Translations under genes and position numbers: made by a program
Notes under the pieces: generated by a model
The model's database searches: none
What the model saw: only the letters and a program-made list of their open reading frames with translations
What the model was told of the DNA's origin: nothing
Shown here: positions 1 to 7,439 of the stretch, one piece after another
How the letters are laid out: each line of letters opens with the position of its first letter
Position numbering within the stretch: position 1 is the first letter of the stretch
NCBI GenBank assembly: GCA_038209965.1
Contig: JBBQXF010000076.1
Location: forward strand, 1 to 22,932
Reading direction: 5' to 3'
Source: JALONO01 sp038209965
Lineage (GTDB): Bacteria; Bacteroidota; Bacteroidia; Cytophagales; Thermoflexibacteraceae
DNA: 22,932 nt

Positions 1-62
1 GGCTTGATTTTAAATAAATTACTTATTTCTATAATTATTTGATTATCAGTAATTTAAGTTAA

Positions 63-95
63 TTTGCATACCCGTTTAAGCAAACTTTAAATTTT
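63..95 (+). promoter_or_regulatory. Candidate Bacteroidota promoter for the GH5 gene
   Basis: A TTTG (63-66) is followed after 21 bases by TAAATTTT (88-95), a 7/8 match to the Bacteroidota minus-7 consensus TAnnTTTG at normal spacing. Transcription would start near 102. That leaves almost no leader for the ATG at 104 but a leader of about 38 bases for the ATG at 140, so it favours the later start. Pattern match only. Confidence 0.4.
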
Positions 96-139
96 ATAAC
101 TAATTGATTATCAAATACTTTACCTACCTAAACAGTTAC

Positions 140-1171
140 ATGAAATATTGCTTTCAACTCATTGTTTGCTTCTTGCTGTTGATTTCGGTTGTCGGTTGCA
201 AGAATTCGCCGGTCACGACGGATCAGAGCATTGCGGCCAAAGATATTTTCGCGCTGAATCGTCAATTGGGTCGGGGGGTGAATTTTGGCAATGCGCTGGA
301 AGCACCCAAAGAAGGTGAATGGGGCATGGTATTGCAGGAAGAATTTTTTGAGCTGGTCAAACAAGGCGGGTTTCAGTCGATCAGGCTGCCGGTCAAATGG
401 TCCAATTATGCTGCCGCTACTGCTCCCTACACCATTGCGCCCAGTTTTTTTCAGCGGATTGATTGGTGCATCGCTCAAGCCACCAAGCGCGGGTTGAACA
501 TTGTAATCAACGTCCACCATTACGAAGGATTGGATGATCGTCCCGTCGAGCATGTCGAGCGCTGGCTGGCGATCTGGGAACAAGTGGCTGCCCGGTACAA
601 GGATCAACCCGATCAGGTTTACTTTGAGCTGTACAACGAGCCGCACAATGAGCTGAACCAGTACTGGAACCAGTATTTGACCCGGGGAATTGACGCTGTT
701 CGGAAGACGAATGCCAATCGGCCGATCATATTGGGTCCGACGAATTGGAACAACTTTTCGCGCCTCAAAGATTTGTTGCTGACTGGCGACAAAAATCTCA
801 TTGTCACTTTTCACTATTACGAACCGTTTCATTTTACTCACCAAGACGCAGGGTGGGTGAACGGATCAGATGCTTGGAAAGGCACTAAATGGGAAGGAAC
901 CAAAGCGGAGATGGATAAAGTGAAAGAGCATTTTGACTTGGTGACCGCGTGGTCTAAACAACAAAATCGCCCCATCTATTTGGGGGAGTTTGGTTCATAC
1001 AGCAAGGCGGACGAAAACTCGCGTTTGCGATGGACGGAATTTATCCGGGCGGAGGCCGAGAAGCGCGGATTTTCGTGGTCATATTGGGAATTTGGGGCTG
1101 GTTTTGGGATCTATGACCGCGAAAAAAAGCAATGGCGGGAAAACTTATGGCGCTCACTGGTGCCTAAATGA
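140..1171 (+). CDS. Glycoside hydrolase family 5 (cellulase-type) lipoprotein
   Basis: Predicted retaining endo-glycosidase acting on beta-linked glucans or mannans, exported and lipid-anchored. The reading frame opens at 104, but starting at the ATG at 140 gives a clean lipoprotein signal: MKYCF, a hydrophobic core, then VVGC with the modified Cys at residue 20 (counting from 140). The GH5 (beta/alpha)8 landmarks follow in order: GRGVNFGNALE, RLPVKW, NVHHY, then LYNEP with the acid/base Glu at about 167, HYYEP, and LGEFGSY with the nucleophile Glu at about 283, ending in SYWEF. About 343 aa is normal for a single-domain GH5, and no carbohydrate-binding module is present. It converges on the next gene with one base between stop codons. 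GH5 membership is secure from the motifs; substrate is not predictable. Confidence 0.92.
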   Translation: MKYCFQLIVCFLLLISVVGCKNSPVTTDQSIAAKDIFALNRQLGRGVNFGNALEAPKEGEWGMVLQEEFFELVKQGGFQSIRLPVKWSNYAAATAPYTIAPSFFQRIDWCIAQATKRGLNIVINVHHYEGLDDRPVEHVERWLAIWEQVAARYKDQPDQVYFELYNEPHNELNQYWNQYLTRGIDAVRKTNANRPIILGPTNWNNFSRLKDLLLTGDKNLIVTFHYYEPFHFTHQDAGWVNGSDAWKGTKWEGTKAEMDKVKEHFDLVTAWSKQQNRPIYLGEFGSYSKADENSRLRWTEFIRAEAEKRGFSWSYWEFGAGFGIYDREKKQWRENLWRSLVPK

Positions 1172-1172
1172 T

Positions 1173-1409
1173 TTAAAAGTCATTTTTATCATCCAAGATA
1201 ACGCCAATAACGATTACTCCGGCACTGGCCAAGCAACAGGCCACTCCAACGATGATGGAGGACATGACAGTCTCGACATCAATGGCCTGCCCCTGAATGG
1301 CCAAGTACGCAATCCACGCAATCATTGCGCCAGGGATGGTCAGTATTGAAAAGGCGGTAAAAAGCATAACTGGGGGAACGATGCGAAATATTTCAGCAAT
1401 TTTTTTCAT
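1173..1409 (-). CDS. Small two-TM membrane protein, unknown function
   Basis: A 78-aa protein with a short basic N-terminus (MKKIAEIF) and two hydrophobic segments at about residues 11-34 and 46-72. The tail is charged (DDKNDF). The composition is that of a genuine small inner-membrane protein, and the opposite-strand frame over the same bases is not hydrophobic or family-like. It converges tail-to-tail with the GH5 gene. I recognise no family. The upstream region shows no clear TAnnTTTG box. It could be a non-expressed frame, but the two clean TM segments argue otherwise. Confidence 0.6.
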   Translation of the reverse strand: MKKIAEIFRIVPPVMLFTAFSILTIPGAMIAWIAYLAIQGQAIDVETVMSSIIVGVACCLASAGVIVIGVILDDKNDF

Positions 1410-1735
1410 GTTAATGAGATTGGGTTTGTGATTCTTTCCTTACCATAATCGTGGCTGATACTTATTTGTTTGACAATAACGACAAATGAAATGTAAAATT
1501 GGGATTCAGGGTTTTAGTTTCTCAAAAAATTTTCCTAGATTTAACGTTCAATTGGCTTAAGTAGGTGCGTTGGCGAACATTGCTATTTTTTGTCATTTGC
1601 ATTTGCAACCCGCCTTTATTTTTGTCGCTAGTTAGGTAGAAGTTTCATAAGTTAGGATAGCCCTCTGGGCAAGTTTGTTATTAATTCGAAGTTTGTTAGT
1701 TTAGTTTATCGGCGAATGAAAACTCTTCGTCGTAG
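1410..1735. other. Intergenic, no gene seen
   Basis: AT-rich stretch between the start of the small membrane protein gene and the hldE terminator. No credible reading frame in either direction, no RNA gene and no repeat larger than short TTAGTT/AAGTTTGTTA motifs. It should contain the promoter of the 1173-1409 gene, but I could not pick a convincing box. Confidence 0.5.
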
Positions 1736-1766
1736 AGAACCTGCAGGGCCTTGCGCTGCAGGTTCT
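1736..1766. terminator. Hairpin between hldE end and intergenic region
   Basis: A perfect 11-bp inverted repeat, AGAACCTGCAG (1736-1746) and CTGCAGGTTCT (1756-1766), with a 9-base loop, starting 7 bases beyond the hldE stop. Read on + it is followed by TTCATTTT; read on - it is followed by the weaker run CTCTAC. It probably ends hldE transcripts, possibly in both directions. Confidence 0.7.
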
Positions 1767-1772
1767 TTCATT

Positions 1773-3302
1773 TTATGGTTGGCCCATTCGGTGGATGAGA
1801 TTGGTGCTGCTGTGCCCTTCCACAAAATCTATCAGCCTGACCTCGGGCACCAAGTCGCTGCCCACTATTTCTTTGTCTTGGTAGTCGCCGCCCTTGACCA
1901 ATACATCGGGCTGGATGCTCTTAATCAATCCATAGGGTGTTTCTTGGTCAAAGATGACCACGTAATCTACTACGCCCAAGGCTGCCAATAGATACGCCCG
2001 GTGTTGCTCCGTATTAATGGGCCGGGTTGGGCCTTTGAGTTGGCGCACGGAGATGTCGGCGTTTATCCCCACGATGAGCACATCGCCCAGATCCTTGGCC
2101 TTCTCTAAGTATTTGACGTGCCCGAAATGAAGCACATCGAAGCAACCGTTGGTAAACACGATTTTTTTGTTTCTCAACCGGAGGTGCTGGGCGATTTGGG
2201 TGATTTGTTCAGGGGTCTTGATGTAGTCTTGGCTGTCACTGGTCTTTCCCTCCACCGCAATGTAGTCCTCAATCTCCTCACGGTTGGCAGTGGCGCTCCC
2301 CACTTTGCCCACTACTACGGCAGCGGCATAATTGGCAAAATGGCAAGCCTCGGCCATGTTCAGCCCGTTGGCCAAGGCAAAGCCCAATGCGGCCAGTACG
2401 GTATCGCCCGCCCCCGTGACGTCAAACACGTCACGGGCCTTAGTGGGGATTTTCTGGAATTCATCAGGCCCGAAATAGGCCATTCCCGCTTCGGAGAGCG
2501 TAATGACGGAGTACTGCAACTGCAAGTGGTCCCGGAGCCAGTTCCCAGCAGTTACTAAGCTGGCTTCGTCGCTGATTGGTTCGCCAGTGGCCGAGCTAGC
2601 TTCTTTTCGGTTGGGGGTGATCAGGAACGCCCCCGAGTATTTGGTGTAGTCCTGGCCCTTGGGATCGGCCAATACCCGTTTGTGCTGAATGTGGGCTTGG
2701 GTTATGATCGCTTGGCACACTTGGGTGGTGAGCACGCCCTTGCCGTAATCGGAGAGTAGGATCAGGTCGTAGAGGTGTAAGTGCTGTTGCAGGTAACTGA
2801 TCAGGGAGGCGGCACTTGACGGGGCAATGTCCTCTTTTGATTCCCGGTCATAGCGCAGCACCTGTTGGCTTGAGGCAATGAGGCGGCTCTTGCGACTGGT
2901 TTGGCGGTCAACTTGCTCGATCAGCCCGGATGTTCCCGCACCAGCTTGGCCGAGCATTTGCCGGAGTTGGTGGCCGGCCGGATCGGGGCCGATCACACTG
3001 ACCACATCCACCCTCGCCCCGAGTGCTAGTAAATTGTTGGCCACGTTGCCCGCCCCGCCCAACGAATAACTTTCCCGCTGGACATCCAGCACTTGCACGG
3101 GAGCTTCGGGCGAAATCCGGTTGCATTGCCCCCACAAATAATGGTCGAGTATTAAGTCGCCCGCTACTAGGATCATGGGCGAGGGATTGGCAAATAGAAA
3201 CATGGGATCGTAGGCTTGGTGACTTTCTTCCAGGGCTTGGCCCCAAGAGCATAGGAGCCTCAAAGTTAGTGCATCTCCGCCATAAACCTTTGTGTAGATC
3301 AT
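1773..3302 (-). CDS. hldE: Bifunctional heptose-7-P kinase / heptose-1-P adenylyltransferase HldE
   Basis: Makes ADP-heptose precursor for LPS inner core: phosphorylates D-glycero-D-manno-heptose 7-phosphate at C1, then (after GmhB) transfers AMP. The ribokinase/PfkB-type kinase half spans about residues 42-350 (VAGDLILDHYLWG, RISPEAPV, SLGGAGNVANN, and DVTGAGDT near 293). The cytidylyltransferase-like half begins near 375 (VFTNGCFDVLHFGH, with the HxGH nucleotide site near 391) and closes with VEGHSSTNLI. The protein is 509 aa, longer than E. coli HldE (477), because about 42 residues precede the first kinase strand. The start at 3302 is supported by AAAGGAGG 11 bases upstream, rare in this phylum. 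ATGs at 3203 or 3176 would give a conventional N-terminus but have no such site. No other heptose gene is nearby. Confidence 0.95.
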   Translation of the reverse strand: MIYTKVYGGDALTLRLLCSWGQALEESHQAYDPMFLFANPSPMILVAGDLILDHYLWGQCNRISPEAPVQVLDVQRESYSLGGAGNVANNLLALGARVDVVSVIGPDPAGHQLRQMLGQAGAGTSGLIEQVDRQTSRKSRLIASSQQVLRYDRESKEDIAPSSAASLISYLQQHLHLYDLILLSDYGKGVLTTQVCQAIITQAHIQHKRVLADPKGQDYTKYSGAFLITPNRKEASSATGEPISDEASLVTAGNWLRDHLQLQYSVITLSEAGMAYFGPDEFQKIPTKARDVFDVTGAGDTVLAALGFALANGLNMAEACHFANYAAAVVVGKVGSATANREEIEDYIAVEGKTSDSQDYIKTPEQITQIAQHLRLRNKKIVFTNGCFDVLHFGHVKYLEKAKDLGDVLIVGINADISVRQLKGPTRPINTEQHRAYLLAALGVVDYVVIFDQETPYGLIKSIQPDVLVKGGDYQDKEIVGSDLVPEVRLIDFVEGHSSTNLIHRMGQP

Positions 3303-3442
3303 ACACCCCGCGGCCTCCTTTCAGCCAAGTAGCACGGATCGCTGTGGCAAGCAGGTGTTTTTGGGGCTAGCGCCCCAACCGCCTAGCGGCGGAAGAAAGT
3401 TTTTTTATCATTAAAAGCCCAACGTCAATGCTTCGTGGGTAG

Positions 3443-3476
3443 CTTTCTTTTATTACTTTCTTTTATTACTTTCTTA
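3443..3476 (+). repeat. 13-bp tandem repeat at the edge of the origin
   Basis: CTTTCTTTTATTA occurs twice head-to-tail (3443-3455, 3456-3468) and a third copy begins (3469-3475). It is a pyrimidine-rich, AT-rich strand just outside the first iteron. Short AT-rich direct repeats beside iterons are typical of the DNA-unwinding element of iteron plasmids; that role here is inference. Confidence 0.6.
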
Positions 3477-3515
3477 GGGCCTTATAAGTAGCTGTCAATC
3501 AATATATTATATGGC

Positions 3516-4175
3516 TTGAGCCTTACAGTACTAAGGCTAGATGCAGGTTTGAAGCCTACAAATTTAAGGTTTTGGCGTTAACTGACCCTTACACTTTGAA
3601 GGATGGGCCGGTGCTGAACCCTACAAATTTAAGGCAAGCGATTGATTGGAGAAATAGAAACGTTGTGGATACGTCCGGTGGCTTCATTGACAGCTGCTTA
3701 GAGTTTTTTCCCCGCCGGTTTTTTTATTGTACACCCGCTTTATGAATTTTTTGACGTTGACCCTTACCAAATGAAGGCAATCGGCCAGTTTGAACCGTAC
3801 CCCATTGAGGCAGATGAAACACGAGCCAACGCCGATAAAAATTGCTTTTTGCGTTGAACCGTACAAGAATAAGGCTTTTCGTTAATTCAAGTGGCAAGGC
3901 CGAAAAACGTTTGATCTATTTGACCCTTACCAAATGAAGGCATTTGGTTGATTTTTTGCCTTTTTTTGCCCGATCTGGGCTTTTTCGGTCGATATTGAGC
4001 CTTACAAATGGAAGGCATTCCCCAGAATCAGCGCCTTGCAACCACAAGGCAGCCACAGCTTGTTGAGCCGTACAAATTGAAGGCCAATTGGCTAATTTGA
4101 GCCTTACAGGAAAAAGGCAAAACGATTTTTTAGAGCCTTACAAATTGAAGGAAATGAGCCTTACAAAAAGAAGGC
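3516..4175 (+). repeat. Iteron array, 22-bp Rep-binding direct repeats
   Basis: Consensus TTGAGCCTTAC, about five variable bases, then GAAGGC. Copies start at 3516, 3549, 3582, 3614, 3757, 3790, 3854, 3920, 3995, 4063, 4097, 4131 and 4154. A decayed copy lies at 4029. Most neighbours are 32-34 bases apart or twice that (64, 66), so the binding sites face one side of the helix; exceptions are 75 before 3995 and 23 before 4154. The core CCTTAC/CCGTAC and the end AAGGC are the most constant parts. Two clusters are separated at 3636-3756 by a gap that contains the DnaA-box-like site. Confidence 0.92.
3664..3672 (-). promoter_or_regulatory. DnaA-box-like site in the iteron gap
   Basis: TGTGGATAC on +, that is GTATCCACA on -, matches 8 of 9 bases of the DnaA box TTATCCACA. 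It lies in the gap between two iteron clusters, where host DnaA often assists iteron-plasmid Rep proteins. A single 8/9 match could be chance. Confidence 0.45.
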
Positions 4176-4187
4176 AGACAAAAAAAA

Positions 4188-4216
4188 CCTTACAAGAAAT
4201 TTTGTGGTAAGGCTCA
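4188..4216. promoter_or_regulatory. Inverted half-iteron, probable Rep operator
   Basis: CCTTAC (4188-4193) faces GTAAGG (4207-4212), and the right arm continues as GTAAGGCTCAA, the exact reverse complement of the iteron start TTGAGCCTTAC. In pSC101/pPS10-type plasmids Rep dimers bind such an inverted repeat to repress rep. It overlaps the promoter described next and ends 34 bases before the rep start. Confidence 0.75.
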
Positions 4217-4232
4217 AAAAATATTATATTGC
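4201..4232 (+). promoter_or_regulatory. Probable rep promoter
   Basis: TTTG (4201-4204), 20 bases, then TATATTGC (4225-4232), a 6/8 match to TAnnTTTG. Transcription would begin near 4238, just ahead of the rep ATG at 4251. The minus-33 element lies inside the inverted half-iteron. Confidence 0.5.
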
Positions 4233-4250
4233 GTTGTTAGTCACAGGCTT

Positions 4251-5552
4251 ATGGAAATCAAGCAAGGGGAAGCCATTAAGAAGAAGCACCCCGTTCATTA
4301 CACCGTTTACCATCCCAATGTGCTCATCGGGGCCAACAATGAGATGCGATTGGCCGAGATCCGGCTGTATACCGAGATCTTGAATTTCAACCACCAAGAG
4401 GAGCCAGAGCGGTTGATCTACCAGATCCCGTACGAATACATTACCCAGAGCGATCGGCGGCAAGCCGGCAAAAATGCCGTGCGGGAATTCATGCGCATTG
4501 CGGGCACGCTGCAAAAGCGGGTGTTCACGCTCAACAAAGAGTTCATGCAGGAACACTTCAACAAAAATTTCCCTTCCACCATTGTGCCCTTTCCCACGAT
4601 CAATTATCGTGACACCTGTTTTGAGATGGAGTTGCACCCCTATTTCAAAAAAATGTTGACCAAACTGGAGTTGGGTTTCACCAAGGGCGATATCGAATTT
4701 TTGCGCACCCTCAAACATGAGTATTCCCTACGGATGTATTGGTTGATCCGGTCAGAGCAGTGGAAAGTGGGCGGCAACATGTTCAAGATGGAACTGCTGG
4801 GTCTGAAAGAAGCATTGGGCTGCGCCGATCAGTACCAAAATGCGTTTGACAATTTCAAACGGCGGGTGATCGAGCCAGTGCAGAACGAGTTCCGGGGATC
4901 GTGGGTGGAGTTTGAGTACGAAACAGTGCGCGGGGGCCGGGGGGGCAAAGTGGTAAAGGAAGTGATCTTTAATTTTAAGAACGATCTGGAGCAGGGCCGG
5001 CAGATGCAGCTCGGCTTCCGCCACCCGTGGGAGGACACCCTGATCCAGTACGGCATCGCCGAGCGCGATGTGGTGAAGCTCCGCCTCAACGTGACCCACG
5101 AGGCCCCACTCAAGGAAGGCCACCATTGGGACAGTTTTTATGTGGTCACTTGCATTGCCATTGCGCAGGAGCACTACCGCGAGCGGCGCCAAAACCCCCA
5201 CTCGGAGAAAATCAAGAGCATGAAAAACTACCTCTACAAAGGACTGGTGGAGGGCTGGTGGGTGGCCGAGGTGTGGAGCCGCCGCCAAAAGGCTGAAGCC
5301 GTGCAAAACGCGCTCCTGACGTTGCCCCAAATGGCCGAAACCACGGATGGCCCCGTGGCCAAAGCCGATCCCAAGGCCAAAAAAATGGCGCCATTGCCAC
5401 CTCAGCGGGACAATTACAAACTGCCTTACGAGGCATTTGCCAGCACTTACCACGAATACCTGCAAGTGACCGGCGAGATTTTGTCTGAAACCGAGTTTGC
5501 GGCCCGGTTTGGCTATGCCATTCGCGACAATTACGTGGAGAAAATAAGATAA
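4251..5552 (+). CDS. Rep_3 family plasmid replication initiator
   Basis: Binds the upstream iterons as monomer to open the origin and, as dimer, probably the inverted repeat to repress itself. The protein is 433 aa with two winged-helix domains. WH1 (about 15-140) includes YHPNVLIGANNEMRLAEIRLYTEIL. WH2 (about 148-245) carries the family signature LKHEYSLRMYWLIRSEQW, then MELLGLKEALG, AFDNFKRRVIEPVQNEF and VIFNF. Residues 250-433 are an extension beyond the usual Rep_3 core, with a basic helical part (YRERRQN, KSMKNYLYKGLVEGW) and a low-complexity linker near 370-385 rich in Lys, Ala and Pro. The ATG at 4251 fits the promoter spacing. It is the only gene within 700 bases on either side, so it forms a monocistronic replication unit. 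Family call is firm. Confidence 0.93.
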   Translation: MEIKQGEAIKKKHPVHYTVYHPNVLIGANNEMRLAEIRLYTEILNFNHQEEPERLIYQIPYEYITQSDRRQAGKNAVREFMRIAGTLQKRVFTLNKEFMQEHFNKNFPSTIVPFPTINYRDTCFEMELHPYFKKMLTKLELGFTKGDIEFLRTLKHEYSLRMYWLIRSEQWKVGGNMFKMELLGLKEALGCADQYQNAFDNFKRRVIEPVQNEFRGSWVEFEYETVRGGRGGKVVKEVIFNFKNDLEQGRQMQLGFRHPWEDTLIQYGIAERDVVKLRLNVTHEAPLKEGHHWDSFYVVTCIAIAQEHYRERRQNPHSEKIKSMKNYLYKGLVEGWWVAEVWSRRQKAEAVQNALLTLPQMAETTDGPVAKADPKAKKMAPLPPQRDNYKLPYEAFASTYHEYLQVTGEILSETEFAARFGYAIRDNYVEKIR

Positions 5553-6106
5553 ATCCAAGCGGGGTGGTGGCTGTTGCTTCGCATCCCTAAATCCCTGTTT
5601 TAGTTGCCAATTTTACCTGTCAAGTGCGAGCGCAGCGGACGGCATAGATACAGCGACTATAGATAGACTACAGGAAAAAGGAAACTGAATGAAACGAATT
5701 GGAGTTATCGTACCAACCAAATCAATGTGCCGGAAAGGACTTTACGACTTTGGCATTGAACTTGGCAAACGCATATAGCGATACTCAAAGTGAAAGTCTT
5801 TTTGGGATAATGTATTACCTATAGTATTGATTATAAAATAGGTATCCTATTTTTTAAATCCCCTAAACACACTCTATTCTGGATGCAGGGCCTACCGCAT
5901 AAAAAAATTGTAACCACTCAATAACGAACAAACTACTATTAACCTGTCGCCAAAAAATATTTCCGGTTTATTTACTGGCAATGAGTTGTTTTTTTGGGTG
6001 CGAAATCCCTGTTTAACCAGATTCTTGAAAACCAATCCCCTCGGCAAATTGGTGCGCGCAGTATCTTGTCAATGGCCCAAGCCGCTTTTGGGCGGGGCAA
6101 GCACGG
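5553..6106. other. Intergenic after rep, with a tiny ORF
   Basis: AT-rich, no long gene. A 29-codon frame at 5689-5778 (+; MKRIGVIVPTKS, ending GKRI) is protein-like but too short to judge and may be a gene remnant. The 12-mer AAATCCCTGTTT occurs at 5589-5600 and again at 6003-6014, bracketing the most AT-rich part. The remaining frames on + (about 5986-6222) run into the antisense of the next gene and look spurious. Confidence 0.4.
5835..5853 (+). terminator. AT-rich hairpin with T-tract downstream of rep
   Basis: AAAATAGG (5835-5842), a TAT loop, CCTATTTT (5846-5853), then two more T. An 8-bp stem with a U-rich tail resembles a weak intrinsic terminator. It lies about 280 bases beyond rep, so it may end a longer rep transcript or serve the small ORF at 5689. 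Confidence 0.4.
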
Positions 6107-7234
6107 TCAGTTGTTGGTACCTCGCCGGACAACCGTTTCGTTCACCGATTGGGTGGGGGGATGGGGCCGGGCATAGCGTTGGTGCGCCGAGAGCTTGCGC
6201 TGGCCCTCCACCTGTTTTTTGAGCAGGAAACTCGCCCCGGTGGCCACCAACAGGGCTATGGTGATCCCCAGGTTGGTGTCGATCCCCTGGGCCAAATAGG
6301 CGGCGACAGCAAACACCAAGTTGGTTCCACACAAGATCAGGGTGGCTTGGTAATGGGGCAGGTGCAGGGCAAGCAACAAATGGTGCAAGTGGTTCTTGTC
6401 GGCACTGAATGGCGAGCGGCCGCTGGCAATCCGCATCACGAACACCCGGAGCGTATCGAACAGGGGAAGGGCCAGCGCACTGCAGGTGAGCAGCACAGGA
6501 CTGGCCATTCTGAGGGCATGACCAGCCGGCAGACCGGCATTGCCGCGCAAAAATTGGAGGGTGATCACTGCCGCCAGAAAGCCGATCATCAACGAGCCGG
6601 TATCGCCCATGAATATTTGTTTGCGAAAATTAAAGTACAAAAAAGCAGCCGATGCCCCCACTAGGCCAAAGCACAGTAAGCTTATGCCTGGATCCCCGGC
6701 CAAGAAGAACCAAGTACCATACCCCCCAAAATAAAGAATGGCCAATGTGCCGGCCAGCCCATCGATCCCATCAATGAGGTTGACCGCGTTGGTGATGACA
6801 ATGATGGTAAAAACGGCCAGCAAATACCCCAGCCAAACGGGGATTTCGGTTGCCCCAAAAAGGCCGTCGAGCGATACAATGTGCAAATCGGCCAAATAGA
6901 TGACGGCCAGCGAGGTCAGTATTTCGGGGATCAGTTTATATCGATGGTTCATTGGTTGGTAATCGTCCCAGATCCCAACGAGCGTGATCACCGTGGCCGC
7001 CGCCAAGATGGACCAGTGAATGAGAGGGCCCGCAACCCTACCCGCTACCAAAGTGGCAATGCTGGTGCCCAGAAAAATGGCGGCTCCCCCAAACCGGGGG
7101 GTTTTTTGGGTGTGGACTTTCCGTTCATCGAACTGGTCGAAAATCCCGTATTTGTGCGCCAACTTGATAATGGATGGCGTTAAGCCAAAGGCGATTACGA
7201 AAGCAATAACTAGGCAGAGTACGATTGCAGACAT
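6107..7234 (-). CDS. WecA/MraY-type undecaprenyl-phosphate sugar-1-P transferase
   Basis: Integral membrane enzyme that starts glycan synthesis by moving a HexNAc-1-phosphate from UDP to undecaprenyl phosphate on the cytoplasmic face. About ten hydrophobic segments fill the 375 residues, and the family motifs appear in order: HTQKTPRFGG (41-50), GIWDDYQPM (87-95, the DD pair), NAVNLIDGIDGLAG (149-162), FMGDTGS (208-214, catalytic Asp), PLFDTLRV (257-264) and SADKNHLHHL (277-286). The PRFGG and HLHH motifs resemble the WecA/TagO branch more than MraY proper. The C-terminal tail after about 345 is basic and soluble. It runs in the same direction as fcl but is separated from it by about 200 bases and has its own candidate promoter. 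It probably initiates O-antigen or exopolysaccharide synthesis; the exact sugar cannot be read. Confidence 0.92.
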   Translation of the reverse strand: MSAIVLCLVIAFVIAFGLTPSIIKLAHKYGIFDQFDERKVHTQKTPRFGGAAIFLGTSIATLVAGRVAGPLIHWSILAAATVITLVGIWDDYQPMNHRYKLIPEILTSLAVIYLADLHIVSLDGLFGATEIPVWLGYLLAVFTIIVITNAVNLIDGIDGLAGTLAILYFGGYGTWFFLAGDPGISLLCFGLVGASAAFLYFNFRKQIFMGDTGSLMIGFLAAVITLQFLRGNAGLPAGHALRMASPVLLTCSALALPLFDTLRVFVMRIASGRSPFSADKNHLHHLLLALHLPHYQATLILCGTNLVFAVAAYLAQGIDTNLGITIALLVATGASFLLKKQVEGQRKLSAHQRYARPHPPTQSVNETVVRRGTNN

Positions 7235-7333
7235 GTGATGTGCGAGTCAGTTGTAAGATACTAAGGTAAATATTCAACGGTTATCGGATGACTTTGTCGA
7301 TGCAAGGTAGTCAACGTAAGTATTTTAGACTTA

Positions 7334-7341
7334 CAAAAGTA
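7334..7341 (-). promoter_or_regulatory. Minus-7 box for the WecA-like gene
   Basis: TACTTTTG on -, an exact TAnnTTTG match, giving a leader of about 90 bases. A second exact match, TAATTTTG at 7345-7352 on +, points the other way, toward the fcl 3' end, where no sense gene exists. No good minus-33 element is seen for either. Confidence 0.4.
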
Positions 7342-7439
7342 TAATAATTTTGCGAATCAACTAAATTTTTATGAACAATCAACAGTGCGCCAAGCCCAAA
7401 AACAAAGGCCCTTTTCCCCACTCGCAATGGAAAAAAGGA

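Larger units (their letters stand above)
3481..4216 (+). other. Iteron-type replication origin (oriV) region
   Basis: This non-coding stretch between hldE and rep holds the 13-bp AT repeats' downstream flank, an AT-rich patch (about 3490-3512), 13 recognisable iterons, a DnaA-box-like site and an inverted half-iteron over the rep promoter. Directly upstream of a Rep_3 initiator gene this is the standard layout of a theta-replicating iteron plasmid origin. Short ORFs called inside it (for example 3684-3866 on -) have no protein-like composition and are set aside. Confidence 0.88.

Noticed and set aside
128..844. 238-codon reverse frame opposite the GH5 gene
   Set aside because: Antisense of clear GH5 catalytic motifs.
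3684..3866. 60-codon reverse frame in the origin
   Set aside because: Made of iteron sequence; composition follows the repeats, not a protein.
3443..4175. CRISPR array
   Set aside because: The repeats are degenerate 22-mers with short 10-12 bp gaps and lie beside a Rep gene; there are no spacers of uniform length and no cas genes.
4752..5558. 268-codon reverse frame opposite rep
   Set aside because: Mirror of a strongly conserved Rep gene; no signal, motif or plausible start context.
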